Source: Bacteroidales bacterium | GTDB lineage: Bacteria; Bacteroidota; Bacteroidia; Bacteroidales; UBA932 | DNA: 5,079 bases | NCBI GenBank assembly: GCA_017561265.1 | Contig: JAFZDJ010000072.1 | Span: 1 to 5,079 of the forward strand | Direction of reading: 5' to 3' | Shown here: positions 1 to 5,079 of the stretch, piece by piece | How the letters are laid out: the number at the start of each line of letters is the position of its first letter | Position numbering within the stretch: position 1 is the stretch's first letter | Made by a program: the position numbers and the translations under genes | Notes under the pieces: model-generated | Databases searched by the model: none | What the model saw: only the letters and a program-made list of their open reading frames with translations | Told to the model about the DNA's origin: nothing

Positions 1-17
1 CCCGCGAGGGGGGCGAC
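1..17 (-). repeat. CRISPR repeat, partial at window edge
   Basis: These 17 bases equal the right-hand 17 bases of the complete repeats, so this is a repeat cut by the window edge. It shows that the array continues to the left. Confidence 0.95.
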
Positions 18-49
18 CTGCTCCCTTGGCAAGCTGCGTAATTCTACGG

Positions 50-81
50 ATTTCAATTCGCGCCCCCGCGAGGGGGGCGAC
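50..81 (-). repeat. CRISPR repeat unit (32 nt)
   Basis: Complete repeat, identical to those at 115-146 and 180-211. On the minus strand the predicted hairpin is CGCCCCC, loop CTCGC, GGGGGCG. The predicted processing cut at the foot of the stem would leave CGAATTGAAAT as the crRNA 5' handle. Confidence 0.98.
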
Positions 82-114
82 TGAGAAACTTGTAAATAGT
101 AGTACATCTTTGCT

Positions 115-146
115 ATTTCAATTCGCGCCCCCGCGAGGGGGGCGAC
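115..146 (-). repeat. CRISPR repeat unit (32 nt)
   Basis: Complete repeat, identical to the neighbouring units, between the 33-nt spacers 82-114 and 147-179. Confidence 0.98.
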
Positions 147-179
147 TTTCGTCAATGCCTTTCAGAATCCCCAATAACA

Positions 180-211
180 ATTTCAATTCGCGCCCCCGCG
201 AGGGGGGCGAC
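180..211 (-). repeat. First (leader-adjacent) CRISPR repeat
   Basis: Complete repeat touching the leader. No further copy is found between here and cas2, so this is the leader-proximal unit and the expected site where Cas1-Cas2 inserts new spacers. The leader-repeat junction is at 212/211. Confidence 0.96.
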
Positions 212-271
212 AGCAAAATTTCACAAAAAACAGTTCCATTCTGCTGCTAAAGTACAGCCTTTTCTCATCGC

Positions 272-295
272 GTTATACAAAATTTTCCGTATAAC
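272..295. repeat. Perfect inverted repeat in the leader (GTTATAC-N10-GTATAAC)
   Basis: GTTATAC at 272-278 is the exact reverse complement of GTATAAC at 289-295, with 10 nt between them. Most of that spacer is itself the palindrome AAAATTTT (279-286). The element lies 61 nt upstream of the first repeat in the direction of array transcription. It could be a site for a dimeric DNA-binding protein, a recognition site for the integration machinery, or simply two -10-like hexamers. The sequence alone does not decide which. Confidence 0.6.
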
Positions 296-317
296 ACTCG
301 AATGATAAGTCTGAAAA
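272..317 (-). promoter_or_regulatory. Candidate pre-crRNA promoter in the leader
   Basis: Two weak alternatives are visible on the minus strand. The first is TTTTCA (312-317, 4 of 6 matches to TTGACA), 18 nt, then TATACG (288-293, 4 of 6 matches to TATAAT) with an upstream TG that makes it an extended -10. The second is the hexamer TATAAC (272-277, 5 of 6 matches) without a good -35. Both -10 candidates lie in arms of the inverted repeat at 272-295. Either would start transcription some 50-70 nt before the first repeat. Position supports a promoter here, but the hexamer matches are modest. Confidence 0.3.
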
Positions 318-335
318 TGGTTTATTTTCTGCGCA

Positions 336-364
336 GACCTCCCGGCATTTTATGATTGGGAGTC
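336..364 (-). other. Weak hairpin just downstream of cas2
   Basis: GACCTCCC (336-343) and GGGAGTC (358-364) can pair over 7 bp with one bulged base, around a 14-nt loop. It begins 11 nt after the cas2 stop. There is no T run after it on the minus strand, so it is not a standard intrinsic terminator. It might protect the 3' end of the cas mRNA, or it may be chance. Confidence 0.25.
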
Positions 365-374
365 ATCGGCGCAA

Positions 375-665
375 TCAGAGAATCATAGGCCCACCGGTCT
401 GGATCAGCGGCACACGCCCCATCGTTTCGATTTTATGCTCATAGGAATTACCCAATCGATACAACCGTACAGAGTCCTCATCCTTATCTATCAATTCAGA
501 GAGTTTGGCTTTCAGCTTCACAAGCTGGGCACCGTCTACCAACACCTCGAACACAGAATTCTGGACCCTGATGCCGTATTTTTCACAAAGCTTGGCTACC
601 TGGCGCAGTCGCTTGGCTCCGGCGGGCGTGGTGGTGTTCACATCATAAGTAACAAGCATCAGCAT
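375..665 (-). CDS. cas2: CRISPR-associated endonuclease Cas2 (type I-C)
   Basis: Cas2 is the small ferredoxin-fold protein whose dimer bridges two Cas1 dimers in the spacer-integration complex. The product is 96 residues, normal for the family. It opens with MLMLVTYDVN, where D8 is the conserved aspartate after the first beta strand. It also has RVQNSVFE (33-40) and DSVRLYRLG (64-72), typical of I-C Cas2. An open frame extends upstream to 725, but that part lies inside cas1 and is not Cas2-like. The ATG at 665 is chosen because GGAGGT sits 6 nt before it and the protein then aligns with the usual Cas2 N-terminus. It starts 4 nt after the cas1 stop and is the last gene of the operon, followed by the leader and array. 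The ATG two codons later (659) is a less well spaced alternative start. Confidence 0.97.
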   Translation of the reverse strand: MLMLVTYDVNTTTPAGAKRLRQVAKLCEKYGIRVQNSVFEVLVDGAQLVKLKAKLSELIDKDEDSVRLYRLGNSYEHKIETMGRVPLIQTGGPMIL

Positions 666-669
666 ACCA

Positions 670-1695
670 TTACCTCCACACAAAGGGCGGATACAAATCC
701 AAGTCTCCCCGCAGGACTCTTGCAAAAAGCATTGCCTGCGTATATGGAATCAATCCAATGGAGATTTTTTCCTTAAAGAACGGATGGGTGATCTCATCCC
801 GTTTTCGTTCCCGCCAAGCCGACAGGACGGTTCTTCTTCCCTTCTCGCTTAGCCAGACTGCATCCCCTTCAACGTTGAAATCCTTTCTGGAGAGCTGCCC
901 CTTATGGAGAAGGCTGATTACAAAGCGGTCACACAGCGGTGCACGTAATTCCTCGATCAAATCCAGTGCAAAGGAGGCGCGCCCAGGCCGAAGAGTATGC
1001 AGATATCCCGCCGCTGGGTCCAGTCCAACGACCTCCAATGCGGATATGCAGTCATGGGTCATCAGGGTATATACAAAGGACAACACCGCATTGACCTCAT
1101 TTCTGGGCGGCCGCTTGCTCCGGGTGTCAAAAACGAATCCGTTCTTTCCATCGATAATCTGATCGAACACTGAAAAGTAAGCATTGGCCGCAGCACCCTC
1201 GATGCCGCGCATAACATCCACATCGTCTGTTTCTGCCAGCATCTGCACCATACCGCTCAGTTTCCCCGCCGCATCATACAGCGCCTGTGCATTCTCCTCC
1301 TTCGTCGCTGTGCGGGCATAGCGCATGAGGACATCCTTGCCATTTCTTATTTTACCGTAAAGGATATTCCGAACCGTAGTAGAAACGAATATGGGGTCAT
1401 TCAGGCTTTCATACTGCCGTTTGCGCAGAAGAACATTGCCGCTGACCGGGCCGCAGACCCGTCCGCAAAATTCGCCCCGCATACCGATGAAGCTCAGTGT
1501 GATATCATGCTTTCCGCAGAACGCCATCAGTCCTGTGGAGACGGTGTTCTTTCCGATGAACACGATGGAATCCACCTGAGAAGCAGGGACTGAGGCCCGT
1601 TCTTCTCCACCCACTTCTATGCAGATGTTGTCGTTTCGCAGAAACGCATAGCTGTCAGGTGTGGTAATATACATGGTTTCCAGAAGTTTCTTCAT
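670..1695 (-). CDS. cas1: CRISPR-associated integrase Cas1 (type I-C)
   Basis: Cas1 is the metal-dependent integrase that, with Cas2, inserts prespacers at the leader-repeat junction. The 341-residue length is normal for I-C. The start MKKLLETMYI is followed by the beta-rich N-terminal domain, with the family-like IVFIGKNTVS at about 44-53. The helical catalytic domain shows the expected metal ligands: E166 in GIEGAAANAYF, H233 in GYLHTLRPGR and D245 in SFALDLIEELR (E248 and E249 follow). The basic segment RSKRPPRNEVNA (192-203) is typical of the family. No catalytic residue is missing. The ATG overlaps the cas4 stop as ATGA, and GGAGGT lies 9 nt upstream, so translation is probably coupled to cas4. 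It sits between cas4 and cas2 in the adaptation module. Confidence 0.98.
   Translation of the reverse strand: MKKLLETMYITTPDSYAFLRNDNICIEVGGEERASVPASQVDSIVFIGKNTVSTGLMAFCGKHDITLSFIGMRGEFCGRVCGPVSGNVLLRKRQYESLNDPIFVSTTVRNILYGKIRNGKDVLMRYARTATKEENAQALYDAAGKLSGMVQMLAETDDVDVMRGIEGAAANAYFSVFDQIIDGKNGFVFDTRSKRPPRNEVNAVLSFVYTLMTHDCISALEVVGLDPAAGYLHTLRPGRASFALDLIEELRAPLCDRFVISLLHKGQLSRKDFNVEGDAVWLSEKGRRTVLSAWRERKRDEITHPFFKEKISIGLIPYTQAMLFARVLRGDLDLYPPFVWR
672..677 (-). promoter_or_regulatory. Shine-Dalgarno of cas2 (decides the start)
   Basis: GGAGGT on the minus strand, 6 nt before the ATG at 665 and overlapping the last codons of cas1. It favours 665 over the upstream start at 725 and over the second ATG at 659. 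Confidence 0.85.
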
Positions 1696-2354
1696 AACGC
1701 AACCACCTCCATCGCTTCTTTTTCCAGCTTATCACAATATTTTTTCGCAGATCCTGCCGCATCCGGCAGACACAGTTCCCGCAGGGAGCAGCGTTTGCAT
1801 TTGGGGCCGGAAACAGCCTGCGGTATCCAATAATTGCGACGAATATCTTCCAGATTTCGGACAGTTTCCCGGACCTGCTCTCGCAATTGTGAGGTAAACG
1901 CCACAGTCTTTCTGCGGTGGGAGCTGATGTAAAAAACAGCTCCTTCCGGAATGACCGTGTGGTACATCTCTTCCAGACACATGGCCTGGGCGCAGAGCTG
2001 AAGCTCATACTCCTCTTCGTCCCGCAGTTTTCCGTTTTTGTATTCTACCGGGTACAAACAGACAGGGAATTCCACTATCGGGATAGTGCAGCCGCCTTCA
2101 TCCCGTGTTGCCTCAATGCAATCACATTTTCCACCAATGTTCAGTTCTTTGGAGAAAACATCATACTCAAAAAGCTGTATCTGCTCTCCACGCCGTTCGA
2201 TCCTGCTGGTATGCACCCGCTTATGGGCTTCACGACCTTTGGCTGTGTCAGCATTTTCTTTCCAGAGCTGTTCGTTGGTCAACAGAGCTGCCCGGCGCAG
2301 ACAGTAGCCTGCGTGGGCGAGTCGTGACAGAGGGATGGCTTCCCAATCATCCAT
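1692..2354 (-). CDS. cas4: CRISPR-associated exonuclease Cas4 (type I-C)
   Basis: Cas4 is a RecB-family nuclease with a 4Fe-4S cluster. In I-C it works with Cas1 to recognise the PAM and trim prespacers so they are integrated the right way round. The product is 220 residues. Four cluster cysteines are visible: C18 in GYCLRRA, and C186, C189 and C195 in CKRCSLRELC. Nuclease motifs are H44 in GREAHKRVH, D78 in GGKCDC, E104 and K106 in PVEYKNGK, and Q119 in the following helix. The open frame reaches back to 2501, but the ATG at 2354 gives the usual Cas4 N-terminus (a few residues before IPLS); the longer form would overlap cas7 by 155 nt. The start overlaps the cas7 stop by 8 nt, and no good Shine-Dalgarno is near, so coupling to cas7 translation is likely. 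It overlaps cas1 by 4 nt. Confidence 0.96.
   Translation of the reverse strand: MDDWEAIPLSRLAHAGYCLRRAALLTNEQLWKENADTAKGREAHKRVHTSRIERRGEQIQLFEYDVFSKELNIGGKCDCIEATRDEGGCTIPIVEFPVCLYPVEYKNGKLRDEEEYELQLCAQAMCLEEMYHTVIPEGAVFYISSHRRKTVAFTSQLREQVRETVRNLEDIRRNYWIPQAVSGPKCKRCSLRELCLPDAAGSAKKYCDKLEKEAMEVVAL
1705..1710 (-). promoter_or_regulatory. Shine-Dalgarno of cas1
   Basis: GGAGGT on the minus strand lies 9 nt before the cas1 ATG at 1695, inside the 3' end of cas4. It supports this start over the ATG at codon 8. Confidence 0.8.
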
Positions 2355-3342
2355 GGCAGAACCAGCTTTCGCCTTCGGGGATACGATTCCAGACAATCTC
2401 ACCGAAAGCATCGGTCTGGAAACCAATTTCCACACCTGCGGGAATATGTTCCAGATCCACGGTTGCGGTATAGTCGTGGTAGCTTCTGGGATAGTCCACA
2501 TTGGGCTTCTTTTCGACCTTCACGAGATCAAACAGCCGATGGGCAGGCGCGCAGCCCAGCTTGGACTGACGGATACGCTGCTTCTCATCGGTATCGGTGC
2601 CGATATGCTTGAATATAATCAGAGGAGAGACAACAGCCATTTCACCCTTGCTGGCAGAATGGTCATGCTCGTACATATTCAAAATAGCCTCAAAAAGTAC
2701 CTTCAGATCATTGTCATCGAAACCGGTCTCACCAGCCAGATTAGCGCTGATAAAGCCGCGAACCTCATACAGACCAAAGGGGATGATCTGCTTCCGGCCC
2801 ATAGTACGCAGTTCATCTTCAGGCGTATTCTCCTCATCCGTCAGATAGGCTTCCACAGTATTGTCTCCAACGGTTTTGGCAACCGCCATACGGGTGATGG
2901 AAATATCCAACGGCAGGATGGGGTCCAGACTCTTGCCGAAGGCGATCTGCACAGGACCGCGAACCTGACCGGCGTTGGGACCGGTGGACATGACAGCGCC
3001 GAAAGTGCGCACATCATAGAACAGCTCACAGGCCTTCCGGCGGCCGGCATAAACAGCTTCCTTCCCCTTTGCACAATCCTCAAAGCCAGCTTCTCGCTTG
3101 GCGCGGGCAATGTGGCGGTTGATATTGGTAGACTGCTGAATGATGATTTCCATGCCATCCTCACCGGCGTAAGCTGTCTGGACATAGTTACGGATCCGCC
3201 GCTTGGTGGAAACATCGGTCAGATAGCCCTGCATGGTCTGAGGATCAATGCGGGGGGTATTGCCCATATCAGGGTCGCCGTTGGGATTGCAGTTGGTGCA
3301 AGCGACATAGTACATGAATTCGTATCGGTTCTTGATAGCCAT
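2347..3342 (-). CDS. cas7: Cascade backbone protein Cas7 (Csd2, type I-C)
   Basis: Cas7 (Csd2) is the RAMP-fold subunit that polymerises along the crRNA spacer to form the backbone of the I-C Cascade complex. The family signature is clear near the N-terminus: NCNPNGDPDMGNTPRID (17-33), then LTDVSTKRRIRNYV (41-54). Further matches are the glycine-containing GQVRGPVQIAFGKSLDPI (125-142), MGRKQIIPFGLYEVRGFISA (181-200) and PRSYHDYTATVD (285-296). At 331 residues it is somewhat longer than the roughly 285-290 I recall for well-studied members. Part of the excess is a C-terminal tail after about residue 306. The ATG at 3342 directly follows the cas8c TAA, with AGGAGG 8 nt upstream. The 3' end overlaps the cas4 start by 8 nt. 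The strong binding site may suit a subunit needed in several copies per complex. Confidence 0.97.
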   Translation of the reverse strand: MAIKNRYEFMYYVACTNCNPNGDPDMGNTPRIDPQTMQGYLTDVSTKRRIRNYVQTAYAGEDGMEIIIQQSTNINRHIARAKREAGFEDCAKGKEAVYAGRRKACELFYDVRTFGAVMSTGPNAGQVRGPVQIAFGKSLDPILPLDISITRMAVAKTVGDNTVEAYLTDEENTPEDELRTMGRKQIIPFGLYEVRGFISANLAGETGFDDNDLKVLFEAILNMYEHDHSASKGEMAVVSPLIIFKHIGTDTDEKQRIRQSKLGCAPAHRLFDLVKVEKKPNVDYPRSYHDYTATVDLEHIPAGVEIGFQTDAFGEIVWNRIPEGESWFCHG

Positions 3343-3741
3343 TTATGCTTCCTCCTGTGCATTCTTCTTGTTGACAGCTTCCATTCGGTCCTGGCGCATC
3401 TTGGCGTACATCTGGTAGTATCCCAGGGCAAAATAGGACTGCTTCTCCAGATTCAGTGTAGCGGGGATCACGGGGCCGATGGTGCTGTGAACCTGCTCCA
3501 GCAGTCCCCGATAAAGATTCTGATAGAATTTATTGTCGATTTTGGCAAGATGGTGGATGCTCATGTGGCTCAGGCGCCCCAGCACCAGCGCAGGAGTCTG
3601 GATGCAGGAAGCGTAGTAGCGCTGCACCATGCTCACATTTACATTCGGCATAGCCATGCTCTGAATCTCACCGTAGACCGCCATCGCTGCGCCGCAGTGG
3701 TAGGCAGGTTCCGGATGATCAGGATTATAGATTTCTTTCAA
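3343..3741 (-). CDS. cas11c: Probable Cas11c small subunit, internal in-frame start within cas8c
   Basis: In several type I systems, including I-C, the cas8 gene also encodes the small subunit Cas11 from an internal start. Cas11 packs as extra copies along the belly of Cascade. Here AAAGGAG (3752-3758, minus strand) stands 10 nt before an in-frame TTG at 3741. Initiation there gives 132 residues, within the range expected for Cas11c. It begins (M)KEIYNPDHPEPAYHCGAA and ends at the cas8c stop. The product is predicted to be mostly helical, with conserved-looking VYGEIQSM and IHHLAKI segments. The start falls just before the point where the helical C-terminal domain of Cas8c begins. The weak points are the TTG codon and the lack of direct evidence; the ATG at 3684 (113 residues) is an alternative start without a clear binding site. 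Confidence 0.6.
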   Translation of the reverse strand: MKEIYNPDHPEPAYHCGAAMAVYGEIQSMAMPNVNVSMVQRYYASCIQTPALVLGRLSHMSIHHLAKIDNKFYQNLYRGLLEQVHSTIGPVIPATLNLEKQSYFALGYYQMYAKMRQDRMEAVNKKNAQEEA

Positions 3742-5079
3742 GTGTTTCTCGCTCCTTTCACAGTTGCGCAGCAGCCAGACCTTCAGCCATTGGCAGGCCC
3801 AGCCATCCAGATTATCATCATGTTGTTCTTCGTCCGAAGACAGCAGCTTCGAGCGGATATAAGCCAATGCACGGATCGCTACGGCATCAGGCAGTTGACC
3901 ACCGCCCAAAATCGCAGTCAGAACCCCGGGGGTAATGCCGGAAAGTTCCTTACCCAGCCGCTCAAAAATTTTCCGGTCATTTTTCTGATATTTCAACAGA
4001 CGGATCAGCCGCCCGGTCAGCTTCAGCGGCTTGCAGTTGCAGGCAAGGCCGTAGGGATGTGTCAGAGCCAGTTCTCGATTCCATTTATCGATATTCTCCC
4101 GAAGCTTCTCATATTGTCCAAGCTCATAACGGCGAACCATCACACGGCCACCCACACCGGAAAGCAGAAGAACATGGTATACTGCGTCCAGAGTCGGGGC
4201 AGTATCGCCGCTGCGGACCGATTCGATTACACGATCCGCGTCTTTTCTCGCATACAGTTCTTTTTCTTCCGCATCCTCTTCTTCGGCTTCTTCATCATCG
4301 TAACTGAAACCAAAGAAATTCTCGTCGAAAAAGGGGTCATCCTGCTTCTCAATATCCCGGTCGTACCAGTGGACAAATTTCATACCGCACAAAATGGGCG
4401 CATTTGCAACCAGCTCGTCAAGCGCTGCCTTTACAGCACCCATTGCACTTTCAGAAACAGGCGCATTGGCTGCCTGTTTCAGTCCATAGGAGCAAAATGC
4501 AGGTTTATCAAAGCAAATCAGCGCATCACCGCTGGCATGACCACCGACCACACGCAGACCCTTGATGGAGGGAGCTGTTGCGACAGGGGTTGTTAACTCA
4601 CCGGTGATGATACAGGGTGCCAATTCTCCCTTTTTCGGCGGCAGAATCTCACGGCGAAACTCCTGCCACCACTCCAGAAGGCGGGGGCTACTATGGAGTT
4701 TGCGGCCGTCTACCACAAAGGAAATACGATTGGCCGCCTTGATCTTATTTTCATCCAGCAGACCCCTGATCCGATTCAACGTATCTGCGTCGGCCAGCTT
4801 TTCCGCACATAGCGCCGCATCCGTATCCACCTGTCCAAATCGTGCCAATGCGTTGCGAAAGAACGTGCTTTTTGCATTGTCGGCATCCGGAATCACAACA
4901 CTGCGCTTTTCCACAATGATATTGCTCTTTTCTTTGCCGTTTGCCAGACTGCCAATATCCGGACAGGCAATCTCCCATGCCTCGCCCTTCTGAATACCCA
5001 CATAATCAGGTGCCTCCGACGAGAAGGAGATATATGCCGCCACGGTCTTTTTGGTATATCCATCGGGCAGGGACAGCTC
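3343..5079 (-). CDS. cas8c: Cascade large subunit Cas8c (Csd1, type I-C), 5'-truncated by the window
   Basis: Cas8c (Csd1) is the large subunit of I-C Cascade, which recognises the PAM and helps recruit Cas3. The visible part is 578 residues, numbered here from the codon at 5077-5079. The frame is open to the window edge, and the first residues, ELSLPDGYTKK, already resemble the Csd1 N-terminal region. The true start is therefore to the right, probably a few tens of residues away. A GTG at 5043 reads as an internal valine. Family-like segments are CIITGE (156-161), CSYGLKQAANAPVSE (196-210) and the C-terminal helical part from about 447. An acidic low-complexity stretch rich in D and E lies at 261-274. 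The stop TAA abuts the cas7 ATG. The 3' part carries an internal start for a probable separate small subunit. Confidence 0.96.
   Translation of the reverse strand, partial: ELSLPDGYTKKTVAAYISFSSEAPDYVGIQKGEAWEIACPDIGSLANGKEKSNIIVEKRSVVIPDADNAKSTFFRNALARFGQVDTDAALCAEKLADADTLNRIRGLLDENKIKAANRISFVVDGRKLHSSPRLLEWWQEFRREILPPKKGELAPCIITGELTTPVATAPSIKGLRVVGGHASGDALICFDKPAFCSYGLKQAANAPVSESAMGAVKAALDELVANAPILCGMKFVHWYDRDIEKQDDPFFDENFFGFSYDDEEAEEEDAEEKELYARKDADRVIESVRSGDTAPTLDAVYHVLLLSGVGGRVMVRRYELGQYEKLRENIDKWNRELALTHPYGLACNCKPLKLTGRLIRLLKYQKNDRKIFERLGKELSGITPGVLTAILGGGQLPDAVAIRALAYIRSKLLSSDEEQHDDNLDGWACQWLKVWLLRNCERSEKHLKEIYNPDHPEPAYHCGAAMAVYGEIQSMAMPNVNVSMVQRYYASCIQTPALVLGRLSHMSIHHLAKIDNKFYQNLYRGLLEQVHSTIGPVIPATLNLEKQSYFALGYYQMYAKMRQDRMEAVNKKNAQEEA
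3351..3356 (-). promoter_or_regulatory. Shine-Dalgarno of cas7
   Basis: AGGAGG on the minus strand, 8 nt before the cas7 ATG at 3342 and located within the last codons of cas8c. It fixes the cas7 start and allows independent initiation even though the upstream stop codon touches the ATG. Confidence 0.88.
3752..3758 (-). promoter_or_regulatory. Internal Shine-Dalgarno inside cas8c (for Cas11c)
   Basis: AAAGGAG on the minus strand, 10 nt before the in-frame TTG at 3741. It encodes part of Cys-Glu-Arg-Ser in Cas8c. Its place, about 130 codons from the cas8c stop, is where the Cas11c start is expected. Confidence 0.55.

Larger units (their letters stand above)
1..211 (-). CRISPR. Type I-C CRISPR array, leader-proximal end (continues beyond the left edge)
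   Basis: The stretch holds one partial and three complete copies of a 32-nt repeat at 1-17 (partial), 50-81, 115-146 and 180-211. They are separated by spacers at 18-49 (32 nt), 82-114 (33 nt) and 147-179 (33 nt). All visible repeat bases are identical between copies. Read on the minus strand, the repeat starts GTCGCCCCCC and ends GAATTGAAAT, the typical I-C pattern. Within it, CGCCCCC and GGGGGCG can form a 7-bp stem around a 5-nt loop, leaving an 11-nt 3' tail that fits the 5' handle Cas5 leaves in known I-C systems. The array follows cas2 and an AT-rich leader, so transcription runs right to left and the newest spacer should be 147-179. The number of further repeats to the left is unknown. 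Confidence 0.98.
212..374 (-). promoter_or_regulatory. CRISPR leader between cas2 and the array
   Basis: This 163-nt stretch carries no gene. It is richer in A and T than the cas genes, with A/T runs at 214-230 and 279-286, and it lies between the cas2 stop and the first repeat, where I-C leaders sit. It should carry the promoter of the pre-crRNA and the signals that direct spacer insertion to the first repeat. Its most distinct element is a perfect inverted repeat at 272-295. Closer to cas2 (336-364) there is a weak hairpin. The exact leader boundary on the cas2 side cannot be set from one sequence. Confidence 0.85.

Noticed and set aside
26..250. Plus-strand open frame of 74 codons across the array and leader
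   Set aside because: It runs through CRISPR repeats and spacers and its protein repeats with the array. It is not a gene.
336..364. Intrinsic terminator after cas2
   Set aside because: A hairpin can be drawn, but the stem is bulged, the loop is long and no T run follows it in the direction of transcription. It is listed only as a weak hairpin.
666..725. Longer cas2 start at 725
   Set aside because: The extra 20 residues overlap cas1, while the ATG at 665 has a well-placed GGAGGT and gives the standard Cas2 beginning.
2355..2501. Longer cas4 start at 2501
   Set aside because: The extra 49 residues overlap cas7 in another frame and precede the normal Cas4 N-terminus. The ATG at 2354 fits the family.
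2335..4596. Very long open frame (753 codons) on the plus strand opposite cas7 and cas8c
   Set aside because: Its codons lie exactly opposite those of cas7 and cas8c, which share one frame. A stop there would need a TTA, CTA or TCA codon in the sense genes, and these are rarely used here. The translated protein resembles nothing known and the sense proteins are clear family members, so it is a codon-usage shadow.
5041..5043. GTG at 5043 as the start of cas8c
   Set aside because: The frame stays open to the window edge, and the residues before it (SLPDGYTKKT) look like the normal N-terminal region of Csd1. The GTG is an internal valine.
1..5079. A new or hybrid defence system, extra cargo gene or anti-CRISPR-like gene in this locus
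   Set aside because: Every coding base is accounted for by canonical I-C genes in canonical order, with intact motifs and no gap large enough for another gene apart from the 163-nt leader.

Overview
This window is the distal half of a type I-C (formerly Dvulg) CRISPR-Cas locus, all on the minus strand. From right to left in transcription order it holds cas8c (csd1, 5' end cut off by the window edge), cas7 (csd2), cas4, cas1 and cas2, then an AT-rich leader and the leader-proximal end of a CRISPR array that runs off the left edge. This matches the canonical I-C order cas3-cas5-cas8c-cas7-cas4-cas1-cas2-array. cas3 and cas5 (also the crRNA-processing nuclease in this subtype) are therefore expected just beyond the right edge, but they are not visible.

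Layout. Positions 1-211: array with one partial and three complete identical 32-nt repeats and three spacers of 32-33 nt. 212-374: leader, with a perfect 7-bp inverted repeat and weak promoter-like elements. 375-665: cas2. 670-1695: cas1. 1692-2354: cas4. 2347-3342: cas7. 3343-5079: cas8c. The genes are packed tightly. The junctions are: cas8c stop abutting the cas7 start, an 8-nt cas7/cas4 overlap, a 4-nt ATGA cas4/cas1 overlap, and a 4-nt gap between cas1 and cas2. This is one translationally coupled operon; its promoter lies outside the window.

How the parts work together. Cas1, Cas2 and Cas4 form the adaptation module, which selects, trims and integrates prespacers at the leader end of the array. 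The array is read on the minus strand, and each repeat forms a GC-rich hairpin followed by an 11-nt tail, as expected for Cas5-type processing in I-C. Cas7 and Cas8c build the Cascade interference complex on the crRNA. The most useful non-obvious feature is a good Shine-Dalgarno followed by an in-frame TTG inside the 3' part of cas8c. It would yield a separate 132-residue small subunit (Cas11c), as known for other I-C systems.

Organism. Strong GGAGG-type ribosome binding sites and the I-C protein sequences suggest a Firmicute, perhaps a gut-type clostridium. This is inference only; there is no taxonomic marker gene here. All catalytic motifs seen are intact and the repeats are identical, so the locus looks functional. 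I see no new, undescribed system: it is a standard I-C locus with a few details worth checking.
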